This document shows positions 1 to 11,300 of a stretch of 64,000 nt of DNA, in pieces. Made by a program: the position numbers and the translations under genes. The notes under the pieces are model-generated. The model ran no database searches. It saw only the letters and a list, made by a program, of their open reading frames with translations, and was not told the origin of the DNA. Source of the DNA: Galaxea fascicularis (Eukaryota > Cnidaria > Anthozoa > Scleractinia > Euphylliidae). Position 1 is the stretch's first letter, and the number at the start of each line of letters is the position of its first letter. The stretch lies in contig OX419337.1 of NCBI GenBank assembly GCA_948470475.1, positions 24,733,791-24,797,790 of the forward strand. The letters run 5' to 3'.

Positions 1-16
1 TTCGACATTATTCGAG

Positions 17-60
17 GGTTACCGTATACCTTCAGGAGTGTCTCGCGTCCAAGCAATGGC
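17..60 (+). repeat. Isolated left end of a GGTTAC-type TTAA element
   Basis: The stretch starting GGTTACCGTATACCTTC at position 17, followed by a GTGTCTCG subterminal motif, nearly repeats the sequence that starts at 83. It looks like a second, partial copy of the same transposon left end, or a local duplication of it. Confidence 0.5.
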
Positions 61-82
61 GGGGCGGGGAGTGGTTAATTAG

Positions 83-799
83 GGTTACCGTATACCTTCC
101 GGGGTGTCTCGAGTCCAAGTGATGTAGCACGTCCGGTTTAAACTGTAGATACCTAAACAGCCTAAACCCTTACATCAAATTAAAGTCTATAGAGCTGGCT
201 ATCAAACTATACCAAGAATTTTGAAATCAAATGAATTGCCGAATTTTTCACGACTTCTAAATGCGAGCGTTCGAATCACCTTTTCAACGCTACAAGTCAA
301 AGCGAATTTTGTCTTTCGCTAATTTAATTTGTTCCTCAGTTGCAGGACCCAAATTACTAAAAGAAACGCGTCTGCATTTAACCATACTCAGTAACAGTAA
401 AAAGTTATAGAACGTTTTCGAAATAGTATTGAAAAAATGCGAAGTGTTCGTACAAAAATCGCTCTCAGAAAAATAATATTTCGAAATAAAAAATTCGGAG
501 ACACGTTTTGTTGTTTACATGTTAATCTAGCCACTTTCAAAACTTGGGGGCAGTCGAACAAATTCCCTTTGAATTTTAGCTCTTTAAAGTCGCTTTAAGT
601 GAAAAAATTGATTCGAGAAAACAGCGACTAAAACTGTCAATTAAACGGGTAATTCTTACTTCCGGCCAAAACGTAAAACCGCCAATATTTCATCTTTTTC
701 AATAATTTCTTTTTACATTTGAGATCCCATTTCCACCATTACTTTAACCGAAAAATCCAAATTTGAAGAAAATTTCCTATCTGAAAGTATACGGTAACC
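83..799. mobile_element. Non-autonomous TIR element with CGTAT core
   Basis: The left end reads GGTTACCGTATACCTTC and the right end, reverse-complemented, reads GGTTACCGTATACTTTC, giving a 17-bp inverted repeat with one mismatch. The flanks are TTAG on the left and TTAC on the right, so the expected TTAA duplication is imperfect. The interior is AT-rich with no convincing ORF. The end structure matches the elements at 18276-23518 and 36560-38034. The right end lies 18 bases beyond the likely original stop of the minus-strand gene next door. Confidence 0.7.
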
Positions 800-2535
800 T
801 TACAATGTAATGCCATTTAATTGTATAGTACCTCGCATTCCTCGATTTTTGTGGCAAGCTCTTCCTTCAACTCCTCCATAGCTCGTATGTGATTGTCTCA
901 CGTTGGCTGACACGTCTTTCTCATTCTGCAGACTTGCACTCAGTTCCTCTCGAGCTTTCCTTTCATCAAAGTACAAATCCTTATAACACAATTCTGTTTC
1001 ATTTCCTGCGGCATTGTCATCAAGTTTCCATAGCAAATACTCCTCTTCAAACGCTTCTTTTGTGACACTGACTTGAACCTCAGCTGTTCGCCTTGAAATG
1101 CCACAATCTTCCTCAAATGTTTGACTGTGACAATCAACAACAACTGCCACTTCAGTCTGAGTGCTAGCCTGACTAAAAACACCACCAAATATTGGTTGGA
1201 TACTTTCATTACCGGATGCCTTGGTCACTGCTGGAGTTTCCTTAGGAACAGCCTTTTTTCCAACTTTGATCCCATTTCTTTTAGCCAGCTCTTCAAAGAC
1301 GTTACTCTTCCAGTCTTGATAATGCTGTATTTGCACTGCATGGCTTTCCTCAACTGATGGACCATTTAAAGAATCATCACTGTAAGCAGTCGACAGGGAA
1401 GAATGAGATGACGCTACCGAGGTGGCCACTTTGATACCATTTAGCCAGGCAAGTTCTTGAAACTTAGCGATTTGCGGATCTGTTTGAAACTGGGTCATTT
1501 CAGATTCCATCGTTGTGTACATATAACAGCCACTACTGTTGGAATTCTGAGTCTGTATGGACTCGACACATGGATACTCTGGGCAAGAGTCGTTTGAAAG
1601 CTTTCTAGCACTATTCCCACCCACCTTAATCCCATTCAACCTCGCCATTTCCTGAAATCTAGCAATCTGTGCATCTTGCTCAATAACGTCTTCAACATCC
1701 TTGAAATCTGCAGGTTCAATATTTTCGATGACTTTCCAATCACAATGATCAGTAACACCTGAAGTTCCGCTTGAATCTCTACCAACTTTGATTCCTTTTT
1801 GACCCACAGTGTTCTCAAATGCCTTAATTTGAGGATCTTCTACAGAACAGTTTGTACTTGTGGAAACATCTTCAGCTCCTGACATGCTTTCTGGTGAATT
1901 TATGTTAACGCACATCTCACTGCTTGTATCATTCTCTACACTTTCTTTAAAACCACAGCTTTCGAAGCTGTAATTAGTAGTCATTTCTACCACTCCAGTT
2001 TCCTCGGTAACTGTTTTCTCGTCACTACTATTTGTTTTATGGACATGATCTGCATTGATGTCATTACACTCAAGTTTTCCAGTGGCATCCGCCACCACAC
2101 TTTCTTCACTACACGTGATGGCTGCTGGCACTGTTTCTCGTTCACAAACCATATCCTCCCCAGAGAGTCCAGATTTGTCTCCTTTGGTCACCATTTCAAA
2201 CTCCCCAGATAGGCTACTACACTGTTCAGTTTGATTGCTCGCTGAATCACTAATATCTTGTAGTATGATGCCACTTTTTGCAGCGTTGTCCTTATAAACA
2301 TCAGTGATGATCAATTTGGATTAATTCATTTCTTCCTCCACCTCTGCTTCAAACAGAGCTGCACTGCCTTGAGGTTCACTCACATTCTGCTACTTATCAA
2401 CAGGTTCCTCATCACAAGAGTTCTTGTCCCCATTTGCCATTGAGGATAAACTTGTTGATAGGTCTTGGTGTGGTGCTGTTATAGAAACTGGCTTCACATC
2501 ACTTTCTATAATGACAGACCCTGCTTTTTGTGAAC
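800..2535 (-). pseudogene. Last exon of NGIKVG-motif protein, disrupted
   Basis: A strong 3' splice site (pyrimidine tract ending in CTGCAG) precedes base 2535, and the frame joins the upstream exons in phase 1. The product is acidic and Ser/Thr-rich. It carries four motifs of the type F-x-x-x-A-x-x-x-G-I-K-V-G (for example FEELAKRNGIKVG and FQEMARLNGIKVG), each usually preceded by an acidic D-x-Q-I segment. The C-terminus looks like coiled coil. Three breaks are visible. An in-frame TAG lies at 2390-2392 and a TAA at 2321-2323, with coding-like sequence continuing in the same frame past both. Near 905 a +1 shift leaves a strongly coiled-coil reading (MEELKEELATKIEECE) in another frame that stops at 817-819, while the open frame runs on to 800. 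Either the gene is decaying or short introns or sequencing errors are involved. I do not recognise the family. Confidence 0.6.
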
Positions 2536-2567
2536 CTGCAGACAATGCAGAACAGAACAGAGATGAA

Positions 2568-2588
2568 GACAACAACAACAACAACAAC
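2568..2588. repeat. (AAC)n microsatellite
   Basis: A short run of AAC triplets lies just upstream of the splice acceptor of the minus-strand gene. On that strand it reads (GTT)n and contributes to the pyrimidine-rich tract. Confidence 0.8.
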
Positions 2589-2628
2589 ACTGCAAGGTTC
2601 ACTGCAAGGTTGAGTCGTTAGAAGATCA

Positions 2629-2857
2629 GGGCCCGGTTGTTCAAAAGCCGATTAACCTCATCCAGGATTTGCGTAAACTTTAGTTGCAGTTTTTCACTTT
2701 TGGATGAAAGTTGTTTCCGCTGCTTTTTGTTTTTCAGGATTGACTTCCCCTATTGCAGAATATCAGCACTGAACAACGTTTGGGGATAGAGAAATAACCG
2801 CCTTGATTAATGTTTAATCTTGGATTAGCATTAATTGGCTTTCGAACAACTGGGCCC
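2629..2857. mobile_element. MITE with GGGCCCGGTTGTTC ends
   Basis: The left end GGGCCCGGTTGTTCAAAAGC and the right end are near-perfect inverted repeats of about 27 bp (reverse complement GGGCCCAGTTGTTCGAAAGC). There is no ORF. It lies in the intron between the 3058-3138 and 2535 exons of the minus-strand gene. No clear target duplication is seen. Confidence 0.75.
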
Positions 2858-3057
2858 AGAAGTGTAGTTCTGACCACCAGCTAAACCCCTAAGCCTTACT
2901 TTCACATACTTGGTTGATACATGTATTCATAATCCGAGAGGTTGCCATGACAACTTAATGAGTACCCCTATGGAGTACAGTGCAGGATAATGGAGACTGC
3001 TTTCAATTAATCAGAATTCAAAAATGTTCCTGACTGCACTATAAGTTTGTACATTAC

Positions 3058-3138
3058 CTTCCTGGCAGACAGTGATTCCATTTCTCTCAGCAATCTTTTT
3101 GAAGTCCTCAAGAGAATTACCCTGTTTTACCATTCCGC
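3058..3138 (-). CDS. Internal 81-nt exon of NGIKVG-motif protein
   Basis: The exon has a textbook acceptor (long T-rich tract ending TTGTAG before base 3138) and a GTAATG donor after 3058. It is 81 nt and phase 1-1, so it can be inserted or skipped without shifting the frame. It encodes about 27 residues centred on one motif, FKKIAERNGITVC, where the final Gly is replaced by Cys. Phases match the exons on both sides. Confidence 0.7.
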
Positions 3139-3450
3139 CTACAAATAAAAACAGACAAACATTAATTTGCTGTTTTAAAGTATGTAGATACATACGCATG
3201 TCTGTGTAATCTACACTAAATGCCCTTTGTCTTGAGTGCTTATTTGCTTTTGGTACCCGTTCTGTGTTGCTCCCGCCCTGATAAATTACTCTCTCCTTCC
3301 TTCTACCTTTTTAGAACTCCTACTTCTCCTTTCCCTCTCCTGCCTTATGTCCCTCTCCCACTCCTATTCTCTTGGGCTCCCACCCTTCTATCCCCTCGCT
3401 ACCATCCATCTACCATTGCAACTTCCCAGGTACCCACAAAGGATCCATAC

Positions 3451-3745
3451 CTTTACTGGAAACAGTACCAATTCTGATTCCATTCTTCTGTGCTGCTAGC
3501 TCAAAAATCATGTTGCTCCATTTTTCACTTGAACTGCCCAGTTGCTCAAGATCTCTTCTTGTTTTGCTTGTAGCAGTGCTCAGTGTGGCATCATGGGATA
3601 AATGGACGGGAACCACAGGAAAGTTAATGTTATACTGGGGTGAAGGAGGATCAAAGACACCATAACCAACTGGAGCAGTTGGTCTGACAACAAAAGGTAC
3701 AAGTTTAGGCCTCATTGGGAGTGCAGAGCAGAACTGTGGATTCAT
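3451..3745 (-). CDS. 5' exon of NGIKVG-motif protein
   Basis: A possible start Met is at 3745, but TTAACAG just upstream is also a plausible splice acceptor, so earlier exons may exist. The peptide is Pro-rich at first (PVGYGVFDPPSPQYNINFP) and ends with one copy of the motif, FELAAQKNGIRIG, before a GTATGG donor. It ends in phase 1, matching the next exon. With the downstream exons this gives six motif copies. Function is unknown; a scaffold with repeated short docking motifs is the simplest inference. Confidence 0.6.
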
Positions 3746-6234
3746 CCTCTGTTAATTTAAAAACTTCTCTTCTTTGTATTCTTGATGCCAGCCTAACAAA
3801 ATACAAACACACACCTTTTCCAATAAAGGTCCGTCCTTCTTGTTTAGTGACCTGACCTTAGTCTTGTGAATTTGTGCTTTCTAGGGAATATTGTTATCAA
3901 CGTTTTTAACAAATTCAAGCTTTAAGCTTGTTCTAAACTTTCAGCTTGTGGATAAACTTCACAAAAAGTTTACATTTTCCAACAGTTAAGAGAGTCTGCA
4001 AATTATTGTGATTTGGCTGTGAAGAAAAAAGTGGAAGGGGAAGGAGAGGAGGTCATTAAAAAGAGAGAGGGGCTAAATAGCATCCTCATTCGAAAATGGA
4101 GGGCTTCTTGTAGCGGAGTGGGGAACTTAAAACAAGATTTACTGTAGCTTAATTTTGACGCAATAATTTGTTCCATGTTATGGTAGCTGTCTTCAATTAA
4201 GAGCAGGGAAGTAGAGAAAATTTTTATCAGACGGGAATTAACAGTTCACAGGCGGGTTTATGAGAACCAGTACTATGGATTTTTAAGACCACAGAACGTT
4301 TTTTAGCTGGGAAAATAGAGTTCACAGCCAGGCATTTTCCCCGGCTTCTGGCTATTATCTACATCCCTGAAGAGACCTTAAATATCCAAATGTTTCATTC
4401 ACGAAGTATACTATCTCTTTTATTGAGTTTTACCCAAATTTGTACATTTGTTTGAGAGGAACTGATGATAAATACTAATTAAAAGGATACTGTACTGTTC
4501 TTGACAGCAAGGTGATACAAAGAATTGAGTCTTACATCTACTATGGGATGGGAGGGTATACACGAACTTCATGAACAACAAATGAGGTAGTGCCAATCAT
4601 AATGTAGTGTAATTGTGGCAATGACCCCCGCTCTTCCTACCCATGAATTTTGTGCTCATGCCTTGATCTTGCAACTGATTAAGGATTATGAACATTCACC
4701 AAAGAAACAAGGAAGGGAATTTAGCTGACTATTTTTCACGTTGGAATTCATCTTTACACTTGTCTTCCTAAGCTGAAGGATGAGTATCAGAAATTAAAAC
4801 TATTTTGAACAAAATTAGTTCAGTTAATTTTTGCACTTTGCATTTTCAAAACATTCCAATAAAATTTGCGCCCAAACATTACCATAGCAGCCATGGACAG
4901 CTGTTTAATTTCAGCCATGTTAGACCTCATCCCACATGCGTCACATTTTCATTGCTTGTTTTATTCATGTGGGTACTTGCGTCTGGGTATTAGCTATGCG
5001 TTATGATGAGGCATCAAAACAGCTGCCCATGGTTGCTAATGCTTGGGTTCAAACTTTATTTGGTAGATTTAAGGGGTAATGCTCGCTACCACATGGCCAT
5101 AGTGCCTAATCACTGGCTTTCAGCTTACCTACAATAGACACATCAATTTGTGAGATATTCTTGTCACTCTAAGCCGGTAAGCCTTTATGCCACATCTCAC
5201 AAGCTTCAAATTTTCATTGTTTCAAGAGTTGCTTGGCTTGCATGTGATCATGACTCTGAATCAAATAAAACTAAACCGAAAAGTAACAGAAGAAGAAAAA
5301 ACCTAATCCACGTCAAGTTCTAGAGAGAGCTCTAAGCTTATTTCTGACATACATTTTAAAAGTGTTTAGATCAGTTTCCACGTACAATGTAGCTAGCGAA
5401 ACGTAATGTTTACCTTTATTGTTTAATTACACCATGTGGAATAAAGAATTCATTCTCTTTTCTATAGACGCCCATAATTTCTAAACGCTTCGTCAATTAC
5501 AATGAGCAATGCAAGCAAACCATTTTTCACACGCTACAAGCTTTTGAACGAAGACACAACACCACCTCTAGCTGACAACAAAAAGACCTTGTAAGGGTTC
5601 GAGAATAGAAATCCCTTTGCTGTCTTTGACTTTAGGGAAAACATAAAAGACTCATATTTTTTGCACAGTTTCACAAACTTTAGATACATTACTGTTTTAA
5701 ACTATGCTAGCCCGAGGGAAAGACATATACCCCAATCAGAGCGATATCGATAGATCTGGACTTGAAGTCCTTGTGACAGCTTGTTGTCGGCGATCGTTCA
5801 ACCTTGAATGCCAGTAATGACAGTAATTTTGTCGCTTTTACCACCCAAAACGCTTAAGTGTTGTCTTACCTATACATTTACTTACTAGGCAAGTTCTTTG
5901 AAACTGACGTTTTCAGAATCCTTTAAATTGAATAGCAGCACAGTTTAAGAGCTTCAAAGCACGATGTCGCACCTTGACAATCGTGACATCAACACAGACC
6001 CTAATAAAGCGCTTCGTGACCTTTGATCTAACAGTTTCCCGTGCTTTCTGGAAGTCACACAACAGAGTACAACGCAAGCACAGCGTTTTTAAAATTTCAA
6101 ACCCCTTTCACGTTTTTATTTCGTTATTCAGTTCCATAAATGAAAGTAGAAAATTATGATTCGTGGAAGTTTTGGAGGATATGGGTTTGGTGATTGGTAC
6201 GTTGCAGTAAGTGCAGATAAAAGAGCATTTTACT
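3746..6234. other. Non-coding stretch, possible 5' region of the minus-strand gene
   Basis: No long ORF is supported. An imperfect inverted repeat lies at 4861-5062. A short ORF starting at 5502 (MSNASKPFFTRYKLLNED) runs into a good donor (GTAAGG at 5591) on the plus strand. It could be a first exon but nothing downstream was matched to it. Upstream exons or the promoter of the minus-strand gene may lie here. Confidence 0.4.
4861..5062. repeat. Imperfect inverted repeat (MITE-like)
   Basis: The arms of about 45 bp contain CCATGGACAGCTGTTT on the left and its near reverse complement AAACAGCTGCCCATGG on the right. Spacer and arms are non-coding. No target duplication was identified. Confidence 0.5.
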
Positions 6235-6439
6235 GAGGGTCCCCTATACCACTTTGCAAAATGCATTCACGTAAAAATATTGAGACTGTACACGCGTCAC
6301 GGATAATTCGCAAAATTTGTCCACGTTCACGCAAAAATCAAAGATGGGCAATCACGAATAAATAAATAAACCTAAATCACGTTTCACGAGAAAAAAATAA
6401 TCCCAATCACGTTTCACGAAAAAAGTATAGGGGACCCTC
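6235..6439. mobile_element. MITE with GAGGGTCCCCTATAC ends
   Basis: The element has perfect 15-bp terminal inverted repeats (GAGGGTCCCCTATAC). Flanking TTTACT and TTTAGT resemble a 6-bp target duplication with one mismatch. The inside holds short repeats of CACGTTTCACGA and A-rich runs and no ORF. Confidence 0.75.
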
Positions 6440-7087
6440 TTTAGTGTGCACGTCCTGCTGTGTGTTAATTTTTAGTTATTTAGAAAAAATACCGATCCTT
6501 CGAAAGATTTCAATGGAATTGAATGCTGCTCTAAACCTTTCTCAGAGCTGATGGTCTTTGTCGTTTGAAAAGACTCATCAATGAAAAATAGCAGAATCGA
6601 CGTGAGACTTCCCTAATCGGCCATAAAAACGAAATCAATGGCACCTTTAATAGGTACAAATAAACCTCTGTTTCTCTAGAATTGGCTAATACGTATTTCA
6701 CTCCATCTCATTTTCGTCTTTGCTTTCTATGTTCTCATATAAATGTACCATCTAAATCGCGATTCTTTCTTAATAAACTTGATAAAGGTTGGTATTGACC
6801 AGCCGAAATATTGTAACAAGAAGCCTTTCCACGTTGTTTGATCAGGGTCTTCAGTTGCACTAGTCTTCGGACAATTGTTTATGCTATCAAAGGGAAATGT
6901 TTAACTTCACGTATGCATTGAAATTGTTTAGTGGGACCTAGTAGTTTGTAGGAATTTAAAGAAGCACTGTCATGTTATTTCGGTCCGCTGTAAGTTGCTG
7001 GGTGTGGCTTTGATTGTTCGAAGGGATGAGCGGGGCTAATGACAGCTAACTGAGGATGCAAAGGGGGGTATGTGACTTATTCCTCTT

Positions 7088-7344
7088 TCGCCCCATGTAA
7101 GGTAATCCGAGACAGTCGTGGATTCTAGATTCCATGCTGTGGATTTCGGATTCTAGGTACTGGATTCCGGATTCCAATCAGCCCGATTTGGAGTGAATTT
7201 TCAGCAACTTGGATTCCGGATTCAAATCTTTGGCGGGATTCCGGATTCCGAGAGTTGGATTCCAGATTCCAGAGCCTAGGATTCCGGATTCCAAAAGCGA
7301 AAATTTCTTGGATTCCGGAATCCAGATTACCTTACATGGGGCGA
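7088..7344. mobile_element. GGATTCC-rich MITE with 6-bp target duplication
   Basis: Perfect 20-bp inverted ends (TCGCCCCATGTAAGGTAATC) are flanked by a perfect CCTCTT duplication at 7082-7087 and 7345-7350. The interior is made of degenerate head-to-tail repeats of GGATTCCGGATTC. The small ORF crossing it is a by-product of the repeat. The superfamily is not known to me. Confidence 0.85.
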
Positions 7345-7525
7345 CCTCTTACATATTAACACATAATTCACTTAGGCCTAGGGCAAACGTCGAATCTAAA
7401 GTCGCGTCGAATACATTTAAATAGGCGCGACAAAGAGTCGACTTCATTTCAGCTTGGTAGCAAACGTCGCACCTATTTCACCAGTTGGCTTAATTAAAAC
7501 ACAGGAATAAGCACGCGCCCCTGTG

Positions 7526-7906
7526 CTATTCACCCGAAGCGCTGCTAATTAATGCTAGTAGTTGTAAGCGAGATGCCGGAACATAGTGCTCGCGACGCCT
7601 TACTTCTATGTCACATGGCTCGCAGTATGCGACGCTGCTACCCGCTTTCCATCCATCGACCTCCTCGTTTTCTTCGAAAACAGAACACTGGTTACAAATT
7701 GGTATTTTGCACTTCAAGCACTCGTATTTTGTGTTCATAAAACACGAACAGCACATTTCCATCCTGCTCGAGCTCAAGTGCGATGTCTTCAATGCCTTTC
7801 TAAATCTTGCTCTTTCCGGTCGAGACATTGTCTTCGCACTGCGCATGCTCGTCAGGGGGGGGGGAATAGTGTTTGGCAGATGGGGGAGTATGTATTTTTG
7901 TGGCAT
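7526..7906 (-). CDS. Cys-rich small protein within the Harbinger-like element
   Basis: This 126-residue ORF has a compact Cys cluster: MCCSC, then C-x2-C (ECLKC), a further C-x2-C (ICNQC), and finally YCEPC near the end, a pattern suiting two zinc sites. An RPERARFRKALK segment before it is basic. It lies entirely between the left end of the Harbinger-like element and the BEL LTR, so it is element-borne. It may be the remnant of a longer transposon-encoded protein. No enzyme motif is present and I do not recognise the family. Confidence 0.4.
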   Translation of the reverse strand: MPQKYILPHLPNTIPPPLTSMRSAKTMSRPERARFRKALKTSHLSSSRMEMCCSCFMNTKYECLKCKIPICNQCSVFEENEEVDGWKAGSSVAYCEPCDIEVRRREHYVPASRLQLLALISSASGE

Positions 7907-8144
7907 TTGCCCAGTCTATCACATTTAAATAAATTATTTTGTAATTTGCATGATTTATGAATTGAGTTCGGCGCGTGTTTGGAGCGACGTTTGCCGGCAC
8001 GCCGAGCCACTGTCGCATTATCCGAGTTGGCAACTCGAACCTATGCTAGAGTCGAATCGATTAATTTGAGTCGAATTTAATTGCAGCAAACGTCGCATCA
8101 TTCATGCGCCTATTTCAAAATAAATAGGTTCGATGAATTATATT

Positions 8145-8275
8145 TGGACCGGCGAATTGTACTGTAGAGCATGATGGGAAATAAAAAAGAGCACGTGTGA
8201 AAGAAAAAGATGGCGTCTCGTGTGTTTATTTCATGTAGGAAGTTTTAAGCGAAAGTTTCATTGATGAACAAACCA
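8145..8275 (+). repeat. 5' LTR of the BEL element
   Basis: It begins TGGACCGGCGAATTGTACTG and ends in CA. It matches 15122-15252 along its whole length with four substitutions. At 131 bp it is short for an LTR. Confidence 0.9.
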
Positions 8276-8278
8276 TAG

Positions 8279-8295
8279 TGGTCCTTCGAGCCGGA
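8279..8295 (+). other. Primer-binding site for tRNA-Tyr
   Basis: TGGTCCTTCGAGCCGGA starts three bases after the LTR. It is the exact complement of the 3' end of metazoan tRNA-Tyr including CCA, recalled from the known tRNA sequence. Confidence 0.8.
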
Positions 8296-8310
8296 TGAAA
8301 AGAAGCGAAA

Positions 8311-11300
8311 ATGGCTGAAGAGGAAAATACGAAGCGAAAACGAACTCTACCGAAGCATTTACAGGACTACGTGGACGTACCGGGACAAACTACCGCTGGA
8401 AACAGTAAGCAAACAGAAAGCACTTCGATGAGGAGTGGCGGCAGTCATCGAACGAGCGAGAAAAGCGGCGGAACAAGCAAATCAAAATCATCTTCTGCTA
8501 AAGAACGAGCGAAGGAAGCTGCAAGAGAAGCCAGGTTGGCGAAATTAAAAGTAGAGCAGCTGAAAGAGAAAGCGTTACTGGAGGTTCAAATCGCTACTCA
8601 AAAGGCTGAACTCGATGCCCAACTAACCATCAAAGAAGCGGAACAAGAAGCCGACTGGAAAGAACAAGAAGCGTTACTTCTGGAAGAGGAGGCAAGTGAA
8701 GATGAAATTAGCGAAAGAATGGATGAATTTGAGCAAAACGAGTCGACTGCAGACGATGTAAAGAATGTTAAAGTCGAGCAATGCGATACGAAGAAAGGAG
8801 ATTTGCCAAGCAAAGATGTTAAATTTGCCACTCAGAAAGTAACGGATTGGTTGAAGACGGTGACACCCAAACAGGAGCCTGACGAGTTCAATGAAAGGGC
8901 CAGAGTTCTCGAGCCAACAGAAGAAAAGGAAAAGTTTGCAAACTGGGCGAACACAGCACTCGGTAAGTCACCTTTGATGTCTTCACTTCCCAAAATACAA
9001 TTGCCAGTATTTGATGGAGATCCTTGTCATTGGCCAAATTGGTATGGCATGTTCAAAGTGCTTGTGGATGATCAAATGCTTTCCAAAACACAGAAGATGA
9101 TTTATTTAAAGGCGTCTGTTAAAGGGTCGGCAGAGAAAGCCATTTCTGGAATGTTATTTGATGGAACAATGTATAAACAGGCAGTTGAAGAGTTGACTCT
9201 TCGGTTTGGGAACCCAGAGCTCATTTCAAGGTCTCTAATTAGAAAGCTGTTGGAGCTACCAACGCTAAAGGATGAAGATGTTTCAAGTTTGAGGTCATTT
9301 GTTGACAACATGCATAACATTGTGAGGTCATTGAAGTCCTATGGTCACAGTGCAGACGTGCAAGCAGCAGCCAACATGCAACAGGTTATGGACAAACTGC
9401 CCCCTAAGATTGCTGAGAGATGGAGCCGACGAAAAAGAGAATTGCAGCCCAAAAGAGGTGACCTCAGTGATCTCAACATGTGGTTGGAAACGGAGATACA
9501 AGTTAAAGAAATGGTTTACGGCAGTGTGACTATTGCAAAGAAACTCAAGTATGAGCCAGGGAAGCCTAAGGCAAATGCAAGCAACCCAAAATGGAATTCA
9601 AGACGGCAGAATGGGCGAGTTAATGCGTTCATGACTTCAGCAGCCAAATTGGAATGCCCTATTTGCAGAAATGATCATCAGATCACCATGTGTGAGACCT
9701 GGAAGAAAGGGACTGTGGAGGATCGATGGGAGTTAGCAAGGAAACACAATCTATGCTTCTTGTGCCTGAAAAGAAATCACAGAACGTGGCGTTGTATGTC
9801 AAAGGATACCTGTGCAGTACAAGGGTGTGGTCGAAAACACCATTCCCAGCTTCACAAAACGGACATGCTGCGATTAAACCCAACTGCTGCCACATTCCAT
9901 CCTCTGCAAGCTGACACTGGTAATGCACAGCAGAGCACAACGCCTGAAACTCACGCAAGCTGTGGAATGACTGAGGAACCTGTTAATGCAAAACATAGTG
10001 AGAAGGTGGCTCTTCAGATGGTGCCAGTTATTCTTGAAGGGAGAAATGGAATCCGGATCAAAGCAAATGCATTCTTGGATGGAGGATCAAGCTCATCTTA
10101 CCTTAGAGAACAAGTAGCAGACACTCTGGGACTAGAAGCAGAACGTCGACCACTTCGTATTACAGTATTTGGAGCGAAGACAGTTGTTACGGACAGTAAA
10201 ACTGTGACTGTGCACGTAGAAAGTATGAATGGTGATACGAAGAGAGAAGTACTCCTGTGGACAACCCCGAGCATATGCAAAATGAGAGCAATGGATTGGT
10301 CTCAAAGCATTAAGGAAAAGCTGTGTCATCTTCGTGATTTGAAAATTGCAAAGCCAGTTGGAAGTGGGGAGGTCGATTTGCTCATTGGTAGCGATTATTA
10401 TGAGGAACTTCTCCTCCCTCTTGAGCACCGTGTTGGCAGACCAGGAGAACCTGTGGGTGTGAAGACTCCACTAGGATGGACAATCGTAGGACATGTGCCA
10501 GAGGGGATCAGTGGTTGTAGCACAGCCTGTCAAACCTTTACCTTTCATGCTAACCCTATTCCTGAGTTACAAGCCGATGAATTGATGCGTAAGATGTGGG
10601 ATGATGAACTGGTGGGGCTTGGCGATCAAAAGAAGCAGCTGACTACAGAGGAGATGTATGCTGAGCGTAAGGTGGCCAATTCGAGGCGTTACATTGGTGG
10701 GCGTTACGAAGTAGGAATTCCGTGGGTTGATGATCAACCGCCATTGTACTCCAACAGAACAAGTGCTGAATCTCGGCTCGTTTCCCTTGAAAAGCAACTG
10801 CAAAGAAAACCGGATATTGCCGAGAAGTACTGCCAAGTGATGGAAGCAAATGTAACCAAAGGATATGTCAGGAAGGTAGAGCCACCAGAGGTAGATGATG
10901 GGCTAAGCTGGTACTTACCTCACTTCCCTGTTGTGCGAGAGGATAAAGAGACCACAAAAGTGAGGATAGTGTACGACTCTGCCGCAAAGTACGGAGGGAT
11001 CAGCCTCAATGACACCATGTTACCTGGCCCAAAATTGCAGCAAGATGTCTTTCATGTATTACTTCGCTTCCGCAACAACCCAGTTGCCCTTGTAGCTGAC
11101 CTGAAAGTGATGTTCTCCCAAGTCATCATGGCTAAGGAAGACAGGAAATATCATCGATTCCTTTGGCGTGGGCTAGATCTTACGAGACCTCCAGAAGTTT
11201 ACGAGGCGGTGAACTTGATGTTTGGTGACCGTGCATCGCCTTATATGGCTCAGTACGTTCTGCGCCAGCACGCCAAAGATTACCAAGAGGAATATCCAAC

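Noticed and set aside
800..3745. BRC (RAD51-binding) repeats in the motif protein
   Set aside because: BRC repeats are F-x-T/S-A with Ala at the third position after Phe. Here Ala is at the fourth, and the Gly-Ile pair replaces the BRC core.
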